From contig NC_085137.1 in assembly GCF_035046485.1 (NCBI RefSeq), positions 340,494,505 through 340,558,504 of the forward strand: a DNA stretch of 64,000 nt, in the 5' to 3' direction. How positions within the stretch are numbered: the first letter of the stretch is position 1; every line of letters starts with the position of its first letter. This DNA comes from Aedes albopictus (Eukaryota > Arthropoda > Insecta > Diptera > Culicidae). This document shows, one piece after another, positions 1-10,960 of this stretch. The notes beneath the pieces are model-generated. The model searched no databases. It saw nothing but the letters and a program-made list of their open reading frames with translations, and was not told the origin of the DNA. Made by a program: the position numbers and the translations under genes.

Positions 1-2
1 AT

Positions 3-399
3 AGGGCAAAATATGAGATTTTTGACTTTTTTGACTGCAAGCCCTTAAGCAAGGAAATATTTTTTTTAAGCAATCAAAAGGTTAATTGGTCAATTAACAT
101 CTAAATTATCGACTCATGCATTTTTTTTTTCTTTTACCTAATCAAAATTGATAGATTTAAGCATTTTATGTTAGTATGAAAACTTGCATGCAACTTTTGG
201 AGGCTGACTTGTATGGCAAAATATCGTACCTAACATAAATCGCCTAAAACTATCAAATTCGATTTGGTAATAGGAAATATTTTGCATGAGTCGTTGATTT
301 AGATGTTAATTGACCAATTAACCTTTTGATTGCAGAAAAAAATATTTCCTTGCTTAAGGGCTTGCAGCCAAAAAAGCCCAAAATAGCATATTTTGCCCT
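3..399. repeat. Palindromic MITE with long inverted arms
   Basis: The left arm (about 3-175) reappears inverted at about 230-399. The shared terminus is AGGGCAAAATATG, followed by a long common stretch that includes GGTTAATTGGTCAATTAAC in both arms. The arms are imperfect, so the copy is old. No coding capacity is visible. The left end sits at the window edge, so the target-site duplication cannot be judged. Confidence 0.75.
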
Positions 400-402
400 C
401 TA

Positions 403-515
403 AATTGAGGTGTATCTCAAAAATGTGACGTGTTAGAGCAAATCTGAGACCGGATTCGGATTCAGCGGCCCAAAATCCTTCGGAGACACATAAGTTTGCT
501 CTTGAGATAGGCAAA
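403..515 (-). repeat. Dispersed repeat, uninterrupted copy of the 55.9-56.3 kb repeat
   Basis: Read on the minus strand, this stretch matches 55919-55935 plus 56192-56280 (shared AGCAAACTTA, then TGTGTCTC, GATTTTGGGCCGCTGAATCC and CAGATTTGCTC). Here the sequence is continuous. In the other copy a 256-bp MITE sits between AGCAAACTTA and TGTGTCTC. This copy therefore serves as the empty site for that insertion. Confidence 0.7.
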
Positions 516-559
516 AATTATTATTACTATATATTTAAGACACTTTACCACTTAAGTGG

Positions 560-945
560 CATTCGTGTCTGAATAGGCAAAAAGTTATTTTTTGTTACGC
601 TGTGTAATCGGTAATAAATCAATATCTTTTTCCACAAGCGTCCAATCGTTTTGCGGTCTTCGAAGGAAAGTTTCATAAATGATTTTTCTACAAGAAGCGT
701 TGATCGATTTGAATTAAGGAGACAAGGGACGACCACTGGGATTTTTTACCTGAAAGTGTAACTTTTCCCATAGTAAATCGTATGAAAACTTTGAACCGCT
801 TGCGCTAAATTATAGTTTCACCGATTGTGCTGAAATTTTGCACAGTTTATATGGGACCTATATGGAATCAAAAAAGTCGACTGGAGCGAAAATTTGATGT
901 TTTTCCCATACTAATGCCCAATGTTGTTTACCTGTTGTACCAGGA
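560..945 (+). repeat. Dispersed repeat family A, copy 1
   Basis: Shares ordered blocks with 6190-6545: a CGTTTTGCGGTCTTCG-like block, then GGGACCAAGGGGTGACC-like, then ATTTTGCACAGTT, then ATATGGGACC, in the same order and orientation. No reading frame is preserved. Probably non-coding remnants of one repeat family; terminal structure not resolved. Confidence 0.5.
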
Positions 946-1400
946 ATGGGGTCAAACCCCTAACGCCTACGAGTCATGCAATCAAGCGAACTGTGCCGCA
1001 TTATCTTCAGATAAACATGCTAATCTTTCACATTACGCCTGGCATCTACGCAGCAATGCATGTGAGAACCTTCTGTGACAGAAGTTCTGTCAACCATATC
1101 CCACCAACACTCCGACATCCGCATCAATTTGTGCAGACGCAGAGGTTTATTCGGATTGATGTGGATACAAATGATTGCAATCATCACTTCCTTTCATACA
1201 TTGACCTGCAACCTGACGTGGCAGGCGCCATTGTCGCCAAATATAGAAGATCACACAATGAAGATGCTATATTTGTAACTCTCGTGATCCCTACACCCGG
1301 TAGATAACTCATTGGTTCCTTGTGTGAGTGTAGCTGGTCTGGCGATGCTGGAGTAGCATCTACGGGCGGTCAATCAAGCTCAAGCTCAGCTTTTATTAAA
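946..1400. other. No gene recognised
   Basis: A 128-codon open frame lies at 921-1307 on the plus strand. Its product shows no family I recognise, no signal peptide and no clear splice signals. I see no repeat structure. It may be an unrecognised exon or chance. Confidence 0.3.
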
Positions 1401-1643
1401 TATCTTTGAGGACGTTTGAAAATCCCTGGAGGAATATCTAAACAAATTCTGTAGGGATCTCTGAGCCAGGTGATATTTCAGTTAGAAACGTAAGAGCATA
1501 ATTTTAGCAGAAATTCCTGGCAGAAACTCTGAAGAGTTCCGTGATCAGGAAGTCAGACTCTCTTCTTAGGTGTCATAAAACAACGAGGGGTGGTTCAATT
1601 TTGACATTTCTTGCCGACCGATTTTATAGCTTGATCCTAATAG

Positions 1644-2046
1644 GCAAGGTTGCGACCATTCATTTGCAAAGATTTACATTTATTTGTTATTATCTCAGTT
1701 CAGAAGCATGCTATCGAAAAACAATGTATGGATGAATTTAACCTTGGAGTTTTATCTGAAAGTTTGCCGAATAATATTGGGGTCGCACACGCATACCAAA
1801 GTCGTGAGCGAGCTGTGAAGGCAACTTTCCACAGCGTGAATGTAATTTACATTCACCGCGTGGAGAGTTGCCTTCATAGCTCACTCACGACTTTGGTATG
1901 CGTGTGCGATCCCAATATTATTCGGCAAACTTTCAGATAAAATTACAAGCTTAAATTAATTTACATTGTTTTTCGATAGCATGCTTCGGAACTGAGACAA
2001 TAGCAAATGAATGTAAATCTTTGCAAATGAATGGTCGCAACCTTGC
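1644..2046. repeat. Near-perfect palindromic MITE, about 400 bp
   Basis: Starts GCAAGGTTGCGACCATTCAT and ends with its reverse complement. Both arms run about 200 bp to a centre at about 1847 (GTGAATGTAATTTACATTCAC-type palindrome). Matching blocks include the cgcacac...CAAAGTCGTGAGC segment and its mirror. The right arm differs by few substitutions, suggesting a younger insertion than the element at 3-399. No ORF of its own. Confidence 0.85.
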
Positions 2047-3130
2047 AGGCCGCGTTTTTAATCTGTTGATAATTTTCACACAATTTGACGTGAAGCTGGA
2101 TTTTTTTTCGTGTGTAGGTAATGTGTTTTTTATCCATTTCTCGATTATTATATTTATTGAATAGTCAACATACATATTCTCTAAAGTATAGAGTTCATAG
2201 TCTTAACCGTTCTAGGTACTCTATACGATGTCCCAGTATAATGAGTTTTTCCTCAATTTAAGCCCCCAACAACCTATTTTTTGCTGTTATTCATTCTCAA
2301 GTAAAGGAACTCAGTGGTGTTCAGCATGAGATCATTGCAGAACTTGGTGCACATCGATCATTCTTAAGCCCTCATCAAGAGTTCCAGTTAAATATCTGTC
2401 ATATGCGCGTTCAAATACTATTAAAAACGTCCACCGAATAATTACATTTTCTTTCGGAGTCCATCTGCAACTCAACAACAAGAATTTCTACAGGATTCCC
2501 AAACAGATTATACACTTTACTCTCATCCTGAATTGCACCAAAATTCTCTCTAAGCTTTCCTCCAACAGAATTTCCCCTTTTTTTCTTGGAGTTTCGCCAG
2601 ATTCGCCAGTGTTCCTTCTACGTGATCCAATCAGTTTGTATGCTTTGTATAGGGACTAGCTCGAATCCAAAGTAAGATTCAATCCTGGATTCAATAAAAC
2701 ACGATCAGATGATGAACAGCAAATCTAATTCTTCAATTACTTGCGCTCTGAAACAGCGTCTTTACATCACTACGTCTCAGTCAATTCTCTCTTCCAAGTA
2801 GGTTCCCGGCTACTATGACCGTTTCTTCTCGTTGTCCCTAACAACGAGCACATGTTTCGGGACACCGAAGCAAATCATCTACTCATTATTTTAGAATAAC
2901 ATTATCAATTTCCTTCATTTCAAGATGAAAAAGCAGCACAAAATCTGAAGCATTGAATTAACATTTTGAGGAGTACCACTTAGAATTAACGCAATTAATG
3001 AGAAATCTAGTATAAAGCTCTTTTCCTCAGATTTATTTTGCTATTCAGTTATTTATCGCACTATTATATTGCAAAACATATTGTTTGATTAGTTGCTCGT
3101 TTAATAGATAATGTAAAGTCTGTACGAGAA
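2047..3130. other. AT-rich intergenic sequence, nothing recognised
   Basis: Short stop-rich frames on both strands. No inverted repeats, tandem units or protein-family signature were noticed in this 1.1 kb. Confidence 0.4.
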
Positions 3131-3140
3131 ACCAGTCCGG

Positions 3141-3330
3141 TTGACCAGCAGTCGGATTTCTGGAAGAATATCCGAAGAAATACCCGGAAATCTTTTAGAG
3201 AAAGACCAGAAGGTATTTCTAAAGAAGTTCCTGGAGAAACTTCTCGGCGAATCCTTGGTGGAATTCAAAGAAAAAGATAGGGGGGAAGGGGAATTTATAG
3301 GAAAATTCCTAGAGAAAACCGTAACCTCTT
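3141..3330. repeat. Short block of degenerate GGAAATTCC-type tandem repeat
   Basis: Alternating motifs such as TCTGGAAGAATATCCGAAGA, ATACCCGGAAATC and GTTCCTGGAGAAACTTCTC resemble the units of the large array at 39.2-42.5 kb. An ORF across it (3141-3374) is a by-product of stop-poor repeat units. Confidence 0.5.
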
Positions 3331-3558
3331 ATTCGTATTCTAACTCTCATACTTCAGCAATATATTTTTTTTAATTTTTGGAGGTCGAATGTAAAATAAA
3401 CTGTTTTGTGATGAGAACTACAAAAACAGTTTAACCAAAATACTTTGTTTCACAAATTTTTGCCACACAAATCTGCCACAATGTCCTTCTTCAAAACACA
3501 CAAATTACTGACACACTCGGTTATCACCTATCCCTTTATGGGGATGACATGCTTGCTT

Positions 3559-3564
3559 TTTATT
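3559..3564 (-). terminator. Candidate poly(A) signal of the SIFamide gene
   Basis: AATAAA on the minus strand, about 250 nt downstream of the stop codon at 3811. It is the first canonical hexamer seen downstream. Cleavage position is not determined. Confidence 0.4.
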
Positions 3565-3810
3565 ATAACAGTTGACATTTCGAACATAGAATATTGTACA
3601 CTTCCATGGTTCAAACTGTTACGGCTGTATCTGTCGCAATCCTTCTGTACATACACTGATGATTACACTAATAGCTGGGTAGATCAGCAATGAATGTGCT
3701 CAACAAAAGGCGGGGATAATGGTCACCTCAAATCATCTTCCGATTATGATGGCGTTGTGGGTAGAGAAACGATGCGGTTATCATGTTGAAGTTCCTTGGC
3801 GGGAGTTTTA

Positions 3811-4122
3811 CTACTTCTGTTCCTGGGCGAACCACGACTGGCAAGCTTCGGCAGCTATTTCGCACATGGTGGAAAGCACCTTCGCGTTGCCCTCGTAATC
3901 TGTCCAAAAAAAAAGATAGAAAAAAAAACAGGGAATTAAGTAATGACACGAGTGAAATCCAGGTCAACACTCTGCCAACAAACCGATGGAGTTTCCATTC
4001 CGCTTGCCGAAGATGCTTCCGTTGAAGGGTGGTTTCCGGTAGCCGGCTTCAGTGGTGCTGCTGAGAGCCAGAACGATCAGCGCCACCAGAACCAGTGATC
4101 CGATCAGTTTGAGGCAAGCCAT
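3811..4122 (-). CDS. SIFa: SIFamide neuropeptide precursor, two exons, complete
   Basis: Encodes a 75-residue secreted prepropeptide. Exon 1 is 4122-3984 and exon 2 is 3899-3811. The 84-bp intron has GT (3983) and AG (3900) ends, a pyrimidine tract, and splits one Asp codon. Residues 1-26 form a signal peptide (basic start, Leu/Val core, STTEA cleavage site). Residues 27-38 are GYRKPPFNGSIF, followed by Gly39-Lys40-Arg41: amidation donor plus dibasic site. The tail has Cys59 and Cys66 in a CEIAAEAC motif, as in other insect SIFamide precursors. In Drosophila the peptide begins with Ala; Gly at this position is what I recall for mosquitoes. Established role: brain neurosecretory peptide acting on a GPCR in feeding, sleep and mating behaviour. 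The start is the only Met before the signal peptide, and length matches the family (about 70-80 residues). Confidence 0.95.
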
Positions 4123-4215
4123 ATCGATGAGAATTATGTTGGTAGAGATGATACTACGTTGTAGTCAGGAAACTCGGGAAGGCTGCTAATGTCCTAAGGA
4201 TAAGAGGCACCACTG

Positions 4216-4253
4216 AACTGATGATGAATGGATAGCGTTTCGGGCCTTTTATA
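4216..4253 (-). promoter_or_regulatory. SIFamide core promoter: TATA box and initiator
   Basis: On the minus strand TATAAAA occupies 4253-4247. TCAGTT, matching the arthropod initiator TCAGT, occupies 4221-4216. If the initiator A at 4219 is +1, the TATA box starts at -34. This predicts a 5' UTR of about 97 nt. The two elements agree in spacing with the downstream start codon at 4122. Transcription start is inferred, not shown. Confidence 0.65.
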
Positions 4254-4259
4254 GTAGGT

Positions 4260-5050
4260 AAACAGTCTATGGCAAACTGCTTTTGCTAGCATCGTGAAGC
4301 TGGGATGGTCCCAGCTTCATTACGGCCAAATCCCAGAACAATCTGAGAGCTGATTTTTACTGTGGACGCAACGGCAATTAGAAAGGGGGTGTAGATTTAT
4401 TCAATTAATTAGGGCGACATGATTTTAGCGAAAGGGTGAATGGGCGTGAGGAAAATCTGCGGAGCAAGCCATCCTAGTGAAAAGCACTTTGAACATCAAA
4501 TTCATTGTAACGAAGGATGAATTTTCGTGCTTTAAATGTTTAAATTTCTCTGAAGGTCACGAGTTGTAATATTTAAAAACAGAAGATTGCGAATATCTGG
4601 GGCTGCGAGCATGCACTGTGTATCGTAGCTTTCTGTTGCGCAGTCAGTAATATTCCATGCAAGTACTGCGAACGAAGAAAAAACCACATTGCTTTTCAAT
4701 AGTCCTTACTCGTCACAGTGATATCACTACTAAGGATATACACGGGCCTAAATTGATTAAAAATGTAGAAACATTTATTGAAAACAAAAGGTTTCACCGA
4801 TACTGATGCTTATATGTATACCTATGAATGTGTATACCTCAGATTTCATGGTTAACGAAAATCAAATATTTACTACGCCATCAAACTCATAATGTGGGCC
4901 AACGTTGTTTGAAGATTATAAATCAATTGCGTTTTCAAGGACCATGCCCACTAGTAACCTGTTCAATCAATAACTATCCAAAATTCCGAGCTTCAGGATC
5001 CTCATGTATGGTCAGTGGAAAACACGATCACATGATTGATATCTCTGTTT
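4260..5050. other. Upstream region of SIFamide gene, no other gene recognised
   Basis: Stop-rich sequence between the SIFamide promoter and a retrotransposon fragment. A small inverted pair, AGCTGGGATGGTCCCAGCT, sits at 4299-4317. Regulatory DNA for the neuropeptide gene would be expected here but no defined site can be named. Confidence 0.35.
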
Positions 5051-5059
5051 CGGTTAGTA

Positions 5060-5608
5060 TCGTCAATATAAGAGGAGCTACAACATCTCCGCGGGGGTAC
5101 CTCAGGGCTCCATCCTGGGCCCGGTACTATGGAACGCGGCGTATGATGGCGTATTGAGGATCAAACTTCCACCGAGCGTAAAGCTGATCGGCTTCGCCTA
5201 TGATAAATATTAAGCTCATGGTATACGGCAAGTCGATAGAGGAAGTGGAACTGACTGCAACGCACGCAATTGGCATAGTGGAGGACTGGATGAGGGAGGG
5301 GCGAGACAAGAGACATTTAGCACTCGTGCACCACAAAGCGGAGGTGGTGGTGGTAAACAACCGCAAGTTTGAACAGCAGGAAATGGTCACCGTAGGTGCA
5401 CGATCATTTCCGAGCGCTAACTGAGGCAATAGGGTTCATGATCGACGACAAGCTGAACTTCGGTAGCCTCGTGGCATATGCTTGCTAAGGGGCAAGTATG
5501 GCGATAATGGTATTGGCAAAGTCGAGTGTGCTAGTGGTCAGCCGAAACGTGAAGCGGCTCAAGAGTACCCACAGTCTCATGCTGTTTAGGGTGGTCAGCG
5601 CATACCGG
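5060..5608 (+). pseudogene. R1-like non-LTR retrotransposon, reverse transcriptase fragment
   Basis: Frame-broken translation matches reverse transcriptase domains: a [24 protein letters not shown] segment, the LIGFA..D catalytic region (second Asp lost here), then an [17 protein letters not shown] segment and VVVVNNRK. The copy at 62390-62620 is about 80-90% similar by eye and runs on without the interruption seen here. The sequence stops at 5608, where a DNA element begins, and resumes at 7486. Dead copy with internal stops and frameshifts. The R1 clade assignment is from recall of the motif style. Confidence 0.7.
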
Positions 5609-7485
5609 CACGGTGCCCCCACAGACCGTTATTATAAAATAAAAATGTCCATCAAAACTAAGTTCAGGGATCGAATCCTGGTGCCATTCTGCACCTCTGG
5701 GCAAATTTTAAAAATAATCCCTAGGAGGAATCTCGAGAAATCTCGATTTGATGTTTTATACTAAGAAATTTCAAAGAAATCCATGTTCAGATTCAACTAT
5801 ATCGCTTAAATACCTACAAAAAAAAGTCCCCAAAGTATTCGAAGTTGTTTCAAACCAGTATATATTTACCAACACAACTTTTATTATTCATATTTACTAC
5901 TCACCAAACTCAATTAACTGACTAAACTGACATAAGTATGTTTTTCCAAGCCATGCATCGGTTTTAACGTAAGCATTAAAAAGCGATGTTCCCTATTGTT
6001 TATGAACATATTACACATCCCAGTGTTATACATTAAAATTTTCCCTAATTCTACAACATGTTTACTATATTACGAGGAACCAACCCTCCGAAGCCCACAA
6101 AGGGATCTAAGATATGTGGGAAAAGTTATTGACTGAAAACCGAATAGCATGGAAACGCTGTTTAACATGTAAGGAATAACAATAAATAATTAAATCTCGT
6201 CATTTTATCGATCGGGTAAGGCTTCATAACTTTTTTCCATGAACTTCGCATCGCTTTGCGGTCTTCGGAGGTCTAATTCATCGTGAAGTTTGCTACATAA
6301 ATCATTCATCGAATTATTTTTAGGGACCAAGGGGTGACCCCAAGCGATTTTTATTGAAGAAGTAAATTTTATCATAAAATCGTCTGAAAAACTAAGAATA
6401 ACGGGCGCAAAAAAATAGTTTTCCTGATCGACCTGATATTTTGCACAGTTGATATGGGACCAACAAAGTGGAACTAAAAAGTATACAAGAACTAGAGTTT
6501 TTGCATTTTTTATATTTTCCCATATAAACCGTGTCCCATGTTATTACATATGCGCCGTAGTTTCCTGTTCTTCCAAAATTGGTGTACTATTAGATCTTTA
6601 TTTAACACATATTTCTCAGTAATTTTCTAGTGTTCATGTTCAAGAATATGTAGCACTTTTCATTCAAAAAAAAAATGTTCAAAATTCTAGGCAAAACAAA
6701 TCAAAGATAATCGTACACACCGTAGTTGCTACTCCGTGATTGACCAAAGTTTGCACAGAGATCCAATGAAAGCAAGGCTTCGGACTAGCTAACCATTCTC
6801 ATTGTGCACAATTCGAGAGTTCAACATTTGAAATTCAATAACGGCGCTGGCCACGTCCTTACGGTCATCGGATCGATTATGTGTCATACTCGCCCCATAT
6901 AGGAGCGATACATTTACAGCAAGGAACAATAAAATTACTAAACACTGAACGCCCCTGTTCAAAATGCTAAGCAATATCGAAAAAAAGTATAAATTTGTTT
7001 TCGACTATTGTGACTGAAAACGTTATTAATTTTAAGAAAACTGCCTTCAAAAACCTACACCAGTTTTTCTAACCCTAACTTTTGGTAATCAAAAGCACAC
7101 ATGACAAGCAACGTTTTTTGCATCTTTTTTTTCTGAATTTTGTACACTGCCAAATGTTTGATAAGTCAGATTAATCAGTTAATTGATTTAGATGAGTAGT
7201 AAATATGTATAATTGAAGTAATGTTATTAAATAAATACGGGTTTGAAACAACTTTGAACACTTTAGGGAAAGTTTGTGTAGGTATTTAAGAGATATTGTT
7301 AAATCTGAACATGGATTTCTTTGAAATTTCTCAATATAAAACATCAAATCGAGATTTCTCGAGATTCCTCCTAGGGATTATTTTAAAATTTGCCCAGAGG
7401 TGCAGAATGGCACCAGGATTCGATCCCTGAACTTAGTTTTGATGGACATTTTTATTTTATAATAACGGTCTGTGGGGGCACCGTG
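5609..7485. mobile_element. 1.9 kb DNA element with ~330-bp terminal inverted repeats
   Basis: Left arm 5609-5940 starts CACGGTGCCCCCACAG and matches the inverse of 7155-7485, including a shared block GATCGAATCCTGGTGCCA. The middle (5950-7150) has no transposase I can recognise and includes family A repeat copy 2. It splits an R1-like element: 5060-5608 continues at 7486, while 62590-62680 shows the same region unsplit. A clear target duplication was not found. Non-autonomous foldback-like or hAT-like elements are possible; the family is unknown. Confidence 0.75.
6190..6545 (+). repeat. Dispersed repeat family A, copy 2
   Basis: Collinear with 560-945 (GCGGTCTTCGGAGG, GGGACCAAGGGGTGACCCC, ATATTTTGCACAGTTGATAT, ATGGGACCAAC). 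Lies inside the 5609-7485 element. Whether it is part of that element or a later insertion cannot be told from two copies. Confidence 0.5.
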
Positions 7486-7725
7486 GGAGGGTCTCAAAGG
7501 ACGCGGCGTGTGTGTAAGTGGGCATGATGCCCACAGCACTAGTGGTGGCAGAGGACGAAGATTGCTGCGGGCGATACGACATAAAGGCACGAAACGGATC
7601 GCCAGAACATCGTCAATGTAGAAGTGGTAGAGGGATTGGAATTCCTCTAGCAAGGGTGGATGAACACACAGGATCATAGAAAATGGTGGGTCGATCAACA
7701 ACAAATTGGGTTGGCTCCCCACCCC
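7486..7725 (+). pseudogene. R1-like element, continuation after the DNA insertion
   Basis: Collinear with 62620-62860: a GTGTGTAAGTGGGCATGATG block, GCACTAGTGGTGGCAGAGGA, GGATCGCCAGAACATCGTC, and GATTGGAATTCCTC. This is the C-terminal and 3' untranslated part of the same retrotransposon family as 5060-5608. It is cut again near 7726. Confidence 0.65.
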
Positions 7726-8084
7726 AGGTAACAATTTGATGCTGAATAATCGTTTTTCCAACCATTTTAAAGCAGCCTTCATTAGAACAAAAGCTGAGCT
7801 TAAGATGTACAATCCTTTATTCAGCCCCTAAACATCTTATTTTGATGATTTTATCCAACCTTAAGCTGGTTTGAGGTTCATTGAAAAGCTGATATAAGGC
7901 TTAATGATCGAAGACGGTGTAATAAATAAATAAATAAATTAATATGCGCTCAATCAACAATCAGTTAAATTTATTGAATTTGATTAAAAATAACAAAAAA
8001 CAACATTTTTCAATCTTATTTTTACCATTTGCGGGTTTTCCATTCCCAAAAGAGATGCTTCGGAATGTATAAATTAATCTATGG

Positions 8085-8155
8085 GAATACTGGGAATTGA
8101 ACTCGAAACCCCTGATTTATAGTCACTTACCTTATCATCTACACCACACACAAAT
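8085..8155 (-). repeat. tRNA-like SINE-head remnant
   Basis: On the minus strand TGGTGTAGATGATAAGG resembles a pol III A box and GGTTTCGAGTTCAATTCCC a degenerate B box/T-arm, about 35 nt apart. It does not fold into a full tRNA, so I read it as a SINE-derived piece rather than a tRNA gene. Confidence 0.35.
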
Positions 8156-8330
8156 GTATTGTATACTTATCCTTGAAAACGAGAGCAATGCTTGTTGTAT
8201 CTGAATAATCAAGAAAATAAGTTGAACTAAAGCTGTATTGAGTGTGAAAAAGCTATGTGGACTCTGTGAAAACACTGCTTGGGTTGTTGTCAAAAAGAAA
8301 TTGATTAAAGGTTGAACAACAGATGATTAA

Positions 8331-8473
8331 GGGGCATCCATTTAGTACGTCACACTAAAAATGGGAATTTTCAACCCCCCTCCCCCCTTCGTACGGGTTT
8401 TTCCTATACTTAATACATTGCTTATCACACTTCTCAGAACCATAAAAGAGTGACGTACTTAATGGATGCCCCC
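8331..8473. repeat. 143-bp MITE with TAA duplication
   Basis: Begins GGGGCATCCATTTAGTACGT and ends ACGTACTTAATGGATGCCCC(C), flanked by TAA on both sides (8328-8330 and 8474-8476). A 3-bp TWA duplication fits the PIF/Harbinger type. A related internal fragment is at 13250-13370. Confidence 0.8.
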
Positions 8474-8694
8474 TAAATCTGCATATTGGTGTTCGTTTCA
8501 AAGCTGGTTACAGAGATGGATAATATTCTATTCAACTTGATATTCAGCTATCTATGTATTGCTGATTAAAGAGGTTGAACAAGCAATACTTAAGACCAAT
8601 ATTCAGCTGTCATTGTATTCAGCAACTGCCACCATTAATCAGTCAATGTTCAGCTAATACTCTCACTGTTCAACGACGGATTGTCTATAGTACT

Positions 8695-8860
8695 AGCTAG
8701 AACCCAATCTTCCAGGGGAGAGAGGACAACTTAATGAGGTAGCTGGAACGCTTACCAAAATGAAGTATTGGAGTACGCATGTCGCCTGCCTCCTTTTTGA
8801 AGTCATCCCAAATGAGCGTACCGTGAAAGAAAGGAGGTGAAAACATGAGGTTTAAGTTGT
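8695..8860 (+). pseudogene. R1-like element, 3' end
   Basis: Collinear with 62900-63030: CCAGGGGAGAGAGGACAACT, GGTAGCTGG, AACGCTTACCAA, GTACGC.TGTCGCC and GTCATCCCAAATGAGCGTAC. It closes the R1-like copy that started at 5060 and was broken by two insertions. Confidence 0.55.
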
Positions 8861-9218
8861 GTGGTGTCCGGACGGACACCGGCAACCCAGATCAGCCTGA
8901 CACCCAGACCCTCTTCCAGGCCTCTCAGTTACGTCCAATATCCTTCATACCACCATTGAACTACATTCCCCCATTCCCCAGCATGCTGTGTCAGAACTTG
9001 ATACTTGGGCATTCTGAGAGAGCGGATGATATTCAGTGGGTATTCTGGATAAGAATCTTTTAACTGTCCGGTATCTGTGAGGATATTCTGGTAGGAATTC
9101 ATGATTTTTTTTCGTCATGAGTTTTAGGAGATCCTTGGTAATTAGGAATTTACAATGATTTCAGGGAGTATTTTTTGACTGATGCAGAAAATTAATACTG
9201 AGAGATTTTAACTATTAG
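8861..9218. other. No gene recognised
   Basis: Contains a short hairpin near 8868-8884 (GTGTCCGGACGGACAC). Otherwise unassigned. Confidence 0.35.
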
Positions 9219-9220
9219 TA

Positions 9221-10126
9221 GGGGTAGGTGGGGCATAGTGAGCAGCTTAAGCATTTTGCCTCCAAATCCAGTAAATTAAGCGCAATCAATGTGTTATTTT
9301 GACGTATAATCCTCATTTGTACCTTTACTGACAAAAACTAATCGTTGAAATTTCGAAAAAAAATCTGTAAATGTTGTAAAATTTAATGTTTTTAATGGGG
9401 CATAATGAGCACCCTAGGTGGGGCAGGATGATCAATCCTTGTTTTGTACACAATCAAATGCTAATTGACTATTTTTGTCAATGATAAAGCATACCGGCAA
9501 CAACCAATGAGAATTTAAGGGGATTATGGGGTTTAATTTATAGGGAACTGTGGGGTTCCGTAAAGTTTACTATTGGGGCATTTTCTAACAGTGATAATAA
9601 ACAGATACTGATTTTTTCAAGCTAATACATTGAAAATTAATGAAAAACCTTACTATATGCATCGTAACGGAGAAAACCAAAAGTGAAATTCGTTTGTTTA
9701 AGGTGTTCACCATTTTCATCATTTTTCCACCAGTTGCTCATTTTGCCCCATCCTACTATCAACTTTTTAAAGTATATTTTTAACAAAATAATTAAACAAA
9801 TATTTTGAAAGTGTTACAAATACAATTCATTGTCCCAGGAAATATCAAGAAACTTGATAGACACCCACTTCGTTCTTATTTCGATTCCAAAACCTTATTT
9901 TAGGTCAGCTGATTCTTATAATATTCCCCCAGTACATGATCACTTTCCTCATTTTGACTATTTTTTCAAAGCAGACGGCTTATTTGACGAATGTTTCGTC
10001 ATCAATTCATTGGATTTGAGATAATTAAGCCACATTCAGGCAATTTGTTTCGAAAATTTGGAAATTTACAGCGAAAATACAAGGTGCTCATTATGCCCCA
10101 CCTGCTCATTATGCCCTGCCTACCCC
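9221..10126. repeat. 906-bp MITE, TA target duplication
   Basis: Left end GGGGTAGGTGGGGCATAGTG and right end CACCTGCTCATTATGCCC...CCTACCCC are inverted. TA flanks both sides (9219-9220, 10127-10128). The motif GGGGCA.A.TGAGCA is repeated within each end (9233, 9396, 9419; inverted at 9728, 10084, 10102). No transposase. TA duplication suggests Tc1/mariner mobilisation. Confidence 0.8.
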
Positions 10127-10330
10127 TAGCATATGACACAATCAAGATTACTTCATGCGCTCAAATTTACACATATTTTTTTGTTTGGTATGCCGTGGAA
10201 TCATTCCGATGGCCGAAACTCTCTAAAACGTGGAAGTATGCAAACAATGCATTCTTCTCGTGCGAAATATTTTACAAGACTGACGTTCCGTTTCATGTTG
10301 ATCGCGCATCACCGCGACTCATGCTATATT

Positions 10331-10960
10331 AGAGTGGGGCTAATTTCAAAAAATCTCTCCGGGATAAGATTTCCCAAGTGTAAAGTGATCTACTAGTCAA
10401 AATAAGTGAGCTGTACAAAAATGAGCGATTTTGGTTGATATTCAGGGGTGGAACCCTTTGCTCAAGTGATATTTCGGCACCAACATTTCAAAAGGGCGTA
10501 ACTGCATTTTGAAACAAACCAATCTTTCACATCTGTGGGTCATATTTTAAGTTTCCCACGAAATTCACAAACATTACTAGACAGAGAAATTGCTCTTCTT
10601 TCCTATACTGGCGATGATTTGCATGGCGGCATTGAAATACGATCCACAGATGTGAAAGAGGGGTTTGTTTCAAAATGCAGTTACGCCCTTTTGAAATGTT
10701 GGTGCCGATTTTTGCTAGAACAAACTATCAAAAAACATTCCAAATTTAATTTTCAAGCTGAAAAATACTGAAAAACGACATTTTTTCTCAAATATCTCAG
10801 AAATCAGTGAAGATATCGCAAATTTGAGCACAAACGGCGCCACCCCTAAATATCAACCGAAATCGCTCATTTTTGTACAGCTCACTTATTTCGACTAGTA
10901 GATCACTTTCCACTTGAGAAATTTTATCCCGGAGAGATTTTTTAAAATTAGCCCCACCCC
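10331..10960. repeat. 630-bp palindromic MITE
   Basis: Arms 10331-10490 and 10835-10960 are inverted copies: GAGTGGGGCTAATTT, ATCTCTCCGGGATAA, GTGATCTACTAGTC, GAGCTGTACAAAAATGAGCG. A second, inner inverted pair brackets the centre (GGCACCAACATTTCAAAAGG and AAATGTTGGTGCCG), so the whole element is a nested palindrome. Confidence 0.8.

Larger units (their letters stand above)
7726..8692. mobile_element. Unclassified ~960-bp insertion in the R1-like 3' UTR
   Basis: Absent from the matching point of the 62.8 kb copy, where GGCTCCCC continues into the CAGGGCAGAGAGAACAAC block. Here that block reappears only at 8712. The insert has an AATAAATAAATAAATAAAT run (7920-7938) and a tRNA-like promoter region. 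It also contains a complete small MITE (8331-8473). Ends are not sharply defined. Confidence 0.5.

Noticed and set aside
921..1307. 128-codon plus-strand ORF as a host gene
   Set aside because: No recognisable family, signal or splice context; lies beside repeat family A. Left as unassigned.
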